In this document: in pieces, positions 6,004 to 9,057 of the stretch
How the letters are laid out: each line of letters starts with the position of its first letter
Numbering within the stretch: the first letter of the stretch is position 1
NCBI GenBank assembly: GCA_937902115.1
Contig: CALGSR010000340.1
Location: 1 to 9,057, forward strand
Direction of reading: 5' to 3'
Length of the DNA: 9,057 bases
Source: an uncultured Bacillus sp.
Lineage (GTDB): Bacteria > Bacillota > Bacilli > Bacillales > Cytobacillaceae
The notes under the pieces: model-generated
What the model saw: the letters and a program-made list of their open reading frames with translations, nothing else
Told to the model about the DNA's origin: nothing
Databases searched by the model: none
Made by a program: the position numbers and the translations under genes

Positions 6004-6807
6004 TTGAAATCAAGTATAAAAATATTCACTATCCTGTTTCTATTATTGTTTGTAGCGGCGGCAAATGCTACAGCAGAGAATTACTCCAATCAGCCAATCC
6101 ATTGGGGGCTTAAAAGGGCAACAGATGGAAACCCGGCTGAAGCTGGAAAACAGTTAGATGATCTTACTGCAAAACATGGAGCTTTTTATAAAGCAGATCC
6201 TTCTAAAAAAGAGCTTTATCTAACCTTTGATAACGGCTATGAAAATGGATACACGGCAAAGGTCTTAGATGTCTTGAAAAAAGAAAAGGTACCAGCTACC
6301 TTTTTTGTCACAGGGCATTACTTAGAATCAGAGCCTGAACTCGTTAAAAGGATGGTACTGGAAGGCCATATTGTAGGGAACCATTCATGGAGTCATCCTG
6401 ATTTAACCCAAATGGGCGACGAGCGTATCAAGGAAGAACTTGAAAAAGTACGGCAGAAAACAGAAGAACTTACAGGGAAAAAGGAAATGGCTTACCTGCG
6501 TCCGCCACGAGGGAGCTTAAGCGAAAGAACAATGGCCATCGCCAAAGATCAGGGATATACACATGTTCTCTGGTCGTTAGCATATGTTGATTGGAAGACG
6601 GATCAGCAAAAGGGTGCTCAATATGCTTACGACAGCATTATGAAACAAATTCACCCTGGGGCGGTTCTCCTGCTGCACACGGTTTCGAAGGATAATGCGG
6701 ATGCTTTAGAAAATGTACTTAAAGATTTGAAAAAGCAAGGATATACATTTAAAAGTCTTGATGATTTGACGAAGAAAGAGAAAAATGAAAAGACAGCTGT
6801 GAACTAA
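6004..6807 (+). CDS. pdaA: PdaA-type N-acetylmuramic acid deacetylase (spore cortex muramic-delta-lactam synthesis)
   Basis: From TTG 6004 the product has 267 residues. A signal peptide (MKSSIKIF, hydrophobic core, cleavage near NATA/ENY at 24-25) predicts export. PdaA removes the acetyl group from muramic acid residues stripped of peptide by CwlD, leading to the delta-lactam needed for spore germination. The NodB fold shows TFDNG (D76, N77), GNHSWSH (H127, H131), RPPRG (166-170), YVDW (D196) and LLLH (H225). TFDNG in place of the usual TFDDG is characteristic of the PdaA subfamily. QPIHWGLKRA and GYENGYTAKVLDVLKK closely resemble B. subtilis PdaA. The family is normally made in the forespore under sigma-G. 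I saw no clear sigma-G promoter in 5925-5985. It is preceded and followed by terminators, so it is likely monocistronic. Confidence 0.92.
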   Translation: MKSSIKIFTILFLLLFVAAANATAENYSNQPIHWGLKRATDGNPAEAGKQLDDLTAKHGAFYKADPSKKELYLTFDNGYENGYTAKVLDVLKKEKVPATFFVTGHYLESEPELVKRMVLEGHIVGNHSWSHPDLTQMGDERIKEELEKVRQKTEELTGKKEMAYLRPPRGSLSERTMAIAKDQGYTHVLWSLAYVDWKTDQQKGAQYAYDSIMKQIHPGAVLLLHTVSKDNADALENVLKDLKKQGYTFKSLDDLTKKEKNEKTAVN

Positions 6808-6841
6808 GCGAGTAAATTGTAATTACAACATAATAAGGAAT

Positions 6842-6880
6842 AGGTCCTGAAGGAAAAAAACCTTTTGGGCCTCTTTCATA
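6842..6880 (+). terminator. Probable terminator of pdaA
   Basis: AGGTCCTGAAGG (6842-6853) pairs with CCTTTTGGGCCT (6861-6872) around an A7 loop, with one T-T mismatch and two G-U pairs. The downstream tail is only moderately T-rich (CTTTCATAATT). It ends just before the left target duplication of the inserted element. Confidence 0.6.
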
Positions 6881-6886
6881 ATTAAT
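6879..6886. repeat. Left 8-bp target-site duplication of the MITE-like element
   Basis: TAATTAAT directly abuts the terminal GGCT of the element. An identical copy in the same orientation abuts the other end at 7076-7083. Confidence 0.75.
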
Positions 6887-7075
6887 GGCTCTGTTAAACT
6901 TGGTTGTTGATTTCCGTTGCAGGCACTTCGCGCACCTTAGGGCGACCGCCGAGCCTCCTCGACACTTCGTGCCTGCGGGGTCTCGTCTGTCTCGCTGTGA
7001 CTTTAGCAGGAGTCTACGTGCCTTCCACTCCAATCAACAAGTCTCCCAAAATCAACATTGACCTTTAACACAGCC
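6887..7075. mobile_element. MITE-like non-autonomous insertion element, 189 bp
   Basis: The first 27 bases (6887-6913) and the reverse complement of the last 27 (7049-7075) agree at 21 positions: GGCT, TGTTAAA and GTTGATTT are shared in order. Perfect 8-bp direct repeats flank the element. The interior is much richer in G and C than the surroundings. It contains an 8-bp perfect inverted repeat GCAGGCAC (6919-6926)/GTGCCTGC (6969-6976) and a small stem CGAG-CCTC-CTCG (6950-6961). No plausible coding frame is present; the open frame across it on the minus strand overlaps pdaA and has no family-like features. From memory, similar sequence (with a GAGCCTCCTCG core) is common between genes of many Bacillaceae. 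A full transposase elsewhere would have to move it. Families making 8-bp duplications include IS6, ISL3, IS66 and IS1595, and I cannot assign one. Confidence 0.75.
6919..6976. repeat. Internal inverted repeat of the MITE-like element
   Basis: GCAGGCAC (6919-6926) and GTGCCTGC (6969-6976) are perfect complements that can close a 58-nt structured domain with the nested CGAG-CCTC-CTCG stem. A second partner, GTGCCT at 7018-7023, could pair with AGGCAC (6921-6926) as an alternative. If transcribed, the element should fold strongly. Confidence 0.55.
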
Positions 7076-7083
7076 TAATTAAT
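7076..7083. repeat. Right 8-bp target-site duplication of the MITE-like element
   Basis: TAATTAAT directly follows the terminal AGCC of the element and is identical to 6879-6886. The stretch from here to about 7190 is AT-rich DNA in which I recognise nothing further. Confidence 0.75.
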
Positions 7084-7189
7084 AGGAAAACGAGTTTTGT
7101 AATTTTCAATATACATTAGGTGAAAGCTGTTTCGGTATATGTACAACTTTAATTTTATATAACGACTAAAATGATTTATTAAAAAGAAA

Positions 7190-7749
7190 GAAACCCAGGC
7201 GAACTTCCATGCTTGGCTAAATCGTTTTAAGATATTGTAAAAAGAACCAGTTTGTTTTATTTGCCCAGGCTGTTCATTTTTTAACCAAAAAATAGTTAAA
7301 CAAGCGAATAAGCCAATTCCTGCGGTAAGAAAAAACGGCAGTGCTTCGTTTACCTCTAAAAACCTCGTCATCATCGGCCCAATTCCAAAACCTAATTCAA
7401 AGCTCAGTCCAAAGAGCGCAATGTTCCTGCCTCTTTTATTTGGCGGAGAGATCGAAGTGATCCATGTTTGTGCACCAAATTGCAGCATGCAAATCCCAAT
7501 CCCAAAGAATAAGCGCAAAATAAACCCAAATATTAATGATTTCCATAGTGGAAATAAGGCAAGTGGTAGTACAATAAAAAGACTGCCTTGGAGGAGAAGA
7601 TTTTCGATAGCCAAATTTCAGCAACAGACCCTCCATAAATAGTGTGGTAAATAAAATTCCTATATAAACCACTGTTGCATAAAGTTTATTAAATACTTCC
7701 GGAAAAGGATAACGATGAACTTGTCCAAACGATTAAATCTTTGCTTCAT
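7190..7749 (-). pseudogene. Decayed MFS transporter gene (possibly YfkF-like): frameshifted, C-terminal half lost
   Basis: Reading leftward, one frame gives NKLYATVVYIGILF and MEGLLLKFGYRK, the end of helix 2 and part of MFS motif A. The frame then shifts at about 7600, by one extra or two missing bases. It continues as LLLQGSLFIVLPLALFPLW, FILRLFFGIG, the loop PPNKRGRNIALFGLSF and GFGIGPMMTRFLEVNEALPF, covering about helices 3 to 6. Recognisable sequence ends near AWKFAWVSFFL (about 7190). Helices 7-12 of a normal roughly 390-residue transporter are absent, and the open frame drifts through unrelated AT-rich DNA to a TAG at the edge of the MITE-like element. The N-terminus is also damaged: an ATG at 7749 gives MKQRFNRLDKFIVIL in another frame, ended by a stop. 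YfkF of B. subtilis, an MFS protein from the same neighbourhood, is a possible ancestor, but this is inference. With several lesions, a single sequencing error is unlikely. Confidence 0.75.
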
Positions 7750-7763
7750 AATATATATAAGGA

Positions 7764-7780
7764 ATAACTTAATAAGTTAT
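7764..7780. promoter_or_regulatory. Perfect 17-nt palindrome, possible operator upstream of the MFS pseudogene
   Basis: ATAACTTA-A-TAAGTTAT has perfect 8-nt arms around one base. It lies about 15 bp upstream of the first plausible start of the decayed transporter, in the position of its promoter. Size and symmetry suit a MarR- or TetR-type dimer, but no regulator gene is in the window. The base composition makes it a poor RNA terminator. The remaining gap, 7781-7889, shows nothing else. Confidence 0.4.
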
Positions 7781-7889
7781 ATCTTCATTTTAGGACCAAA
7801 TATTAATTTTTAGCATAAAATGCCGATTTATGGGGAATTTCTGAGCAAACTTTATTTCAAAACAACAACAAGATTTGAGCGACAGCTTG

Positions 7890-7898
7890 TGCTATACT
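7890..7898 (+). promoter_or_regulatory. Extended -10 promoter for the rRNA methyltransferase gene
   Basis: TGCTATACT contains an extended -10 (TG, one base, then TATACT, 5 of 6 matches). No good -35 lies 16-18 bp upstream, as allowed for extended -10 promoters. Transcription would start near 7905, giving a leader of about 67 nt before ATG 7972. Confidence 0.55.
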
Positions 7899-7971
7899 AC
7901 GGAAATGGACAGAAGAAAATAGCTTATTTACATAGATTGAAAAAGTATTTCAATAATTGGAGTGAATAATC

Positions 7972-9057
7972 ATGCAAAAAGAAGAAACAGCAAAAATAGA
8001 GCTGAAACAGGAATTTCCTTTAACGATTAAGCGGCTCGGGATTAATGGCGAAGGAGTCGGCTATTTTAAAAAACAGGTCGTTTTTGTACCTGGTGCACTT
8101 CCGGGCGAGGAGGTTGTGGTCGAAGCGGTCAAGGTTCAACCTAATTTTGCTCAAGCAAAAATCAAAAATATTCGCAAACAATCTCCGTTTCGCGTTCAGC
8201 CGCCATGTTCTGTCTATGAGGAATGCGGAGGCTGTCAGCTGCAGCATCTTGAATACGGACAGCAGTTGAAGGAAAAAAGAGATATTGTGATTCAAGCACT
8301 GGAGCGCCATACAAAGTTTCCGATTGACCAGCTTGAAATTAGAGAGACAATTGGCATGGAAAACCCTTGGAATTACCGTAATAAGGGTCAGTTTCAAGTA
8401 GGACAGAAGGATGGAAAGGTATTGGCCGGTTTGTATGGCGTGGATTCACACCAGCTAGTTAATATTGATCAATGTGCCGTGCAGCATGTAAAAACGAATA
8501 AAGCGATCGGGACGGTTAAAAAGGTTTTGCAAAGACTGCAAATTCCGATTTACAATGAAAAAACAAAGAAGGGCATCGTGCGGACAATTGTAGCCAGAGT
8601 TGGGGTAGAGACTCGTGAATTGCAAATCGTTTTGATTACCGCAAAAAAGGAACTGCCAAAAAAGGAACTTATTATAGAAGAAATTAGGAAAAGACTTCCT
8701 GAAGTGAAATCGATTATGCAAAATATCAATGGCGAGAAAACATCGCTAATTTTTGGTGCAGAAACGGTTAATCTGACCGGTGAAGATTTTATTCTCGAAA
8801 CATTAGGAGACTTGAGTTTTGAGTTATCGGCGCGGACGTTTTTTCAATTGAATCCGGAACAGACCGTGGTGCTTTACAATGAAGTGAAAAATGCAGCAGG
8901 GCTGACAGGGAAGGAGAAAATCGTTGATGCCTATTGCGGAGTTGGTACAATTGGACTGTGGCTAGCCGATCAAGCGGCTGAAATCCGCGGCATGGACGTC
9001 ATTCCCGAATCGATTGCGGATGCGAAAAAAAATGCAACGCGCAATGGGGTGAAGCAT
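7972..9057 (+). CDS. rlmD: 23S rRNA (uracil-C5)-methyltransferase, RumA/RlmD family, truncated by the window edge
   Basis: The frame runs 362 codons from ATG 7972 to the end of the window without a stop; full-length relatives have about 455-465 residues. The start has GGAG (7959-7962) 9 nt upstream. An N-terminal TRAM RNA-binding domain (about 7-66, with GEGVGYF and FVPGALPGEEV) is followed by CSVYEECGGC (C79, C85, C88) plus C168, the four ligands of the RumA-type [4Fe-4S] cluster. A central domain precedes LSARTFFQLNPEQ (about 285-297) and the SAM-binding VDAYCGVGTIGLWLA (about 318-332) and GMDVIPESI. The catalytic cysteine region lies beyond the edge. B. subtilis has two such proteins: YefA (RlmCD, which methylates U747 and U1939) and YfjO. 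The neighbourhood favours the YfjO-type paralogue, so the exact target uridine is uncertain. Confidence 0.9.
   Translation, partial: MQKEETAKIELKQEFPLTIKRLGINGEGVGYFKKQVVFVPGALPGEEVVVEAVKVQPNFAQAKIKNIRKQSPFRVQPPCSVYEECGGCQLQHLEYGQQLKEKRDIVIQALERHTKFPIDQLEIRETIGMENPWNYRNKGQFQVGQKDGKVLAGLYGVDSHQLVNIDQCAVQHVKTNKAIGTVKKVLQRLQIPIYNEKTKKGIVRTIVARVGVETRELQIVLITAKKELPKKELIIEEIRKRLPEVKSIMQNINGEKTSLIFGAETVNLTGEDFILETLGDLSFELSARTFFQLNPEQTVVLYNEVKNAAGLTGKEKIVDAYCGVGTIGLWLADQAAEIRGMDVIPESIADAKKNATRNGVKH

Noticed and set aside
6749..7033. 94-codon minus-strand open frame over the MITE-like element
   Set aside because: It overlaps the end of pdaA and its terminator and follows the structured repeat. The composition is arginine-rich, as expected from translating a GC-rich repeat.
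8020..8721. Minus-strand open frames inside the rRNA methyltransferase gene
   Set aside because: The plus-strand frame encodes conserved TRAM, Fe-S and SAM motifs without interruption, so these are antisense shadows.
1..9057. CRISPR array, tRNA, rRNA, toxin-antitoxin pair, phage genes or a defence island
   Set aside because: No regularly spaced repeats, cloverleaf or rRNA-like sequence, and no gene pairs or domains of these systems were seen on either strand.

Overview
The window looks like chromosomal DNA of an endospore-forming member of the Bacillaceae. The DNA is AT-rich, ribosome binding sites are strong and purine-rich, two genes appear to start with TTG, and the gene set (YfkE/Cax, YfkD, YfkAB, a small SE1561-type protein, PdaA, a RumA-type rRNA methyltransferase) resembles the yfk-yfj neighbourhood of Bacillus subtilis. 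PdaA makes spore-cortex muramic lactam, which supports a spore former. The genus cannot be fixed from the sequence alone.

Layout, left to right. Positions 1-197 (minus) hold the N-terminus of a heavy-metal P-type ATPase. Its short upstream region carries a Fur/PerR-like 7-1-7 operator, pointing to an iron efflux pump of the PfeT/ZosA kind. Diverging from it are a Ca2+/H+ antiporter (551-1609) and the secreted protein YfkD (1744-2562). These converge on the radical SAM gene yfkAB (2655-3782, minus), and the gap between them holds two perfect inverted repeats. yfkAB diverges from a 61-residue acidic protein (3996-4181), which ends in a clear terminator. A monocistronic class I fumarase (4334-5875) and pdaA (6004-6807) follow, each with its own terminator.

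The accessory part is 6842-7800. Right after the pdaA terminator sits a 189-bp non-coding element (6887-7075) with imperfect terminal inverted repeats and a perfect 8-bp target duplication on both sides. This is a MITE-like insertion and the strongest structural finding. Next comes a decayed MFS transporter gene (about 7190-7749, minus), frameshifted and missing its C-terminal half, with an intact 17-nt palindrome upstream of it. The window ends in the first 362 codons of a TrmA/RumA-family 23S rRNA methyltransferase (7972 to the edge).

The genes are mostly separate housekeeping units: metal and calcium homeostasis, the TCA cycle, spore cortex and rRNA modification. Four are linked to iron: the putative iron exporter and three iron-sulfur proteins (YfkAB, class I fumarase, RlmD-type enzyme). 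I found no defence system, CRISPR array, tRNA, rRNA or clear new multi-gene system. The open questions are the functions of YfkD, YfkAB and the small acidic protein, and the origin of the MITE-like element.
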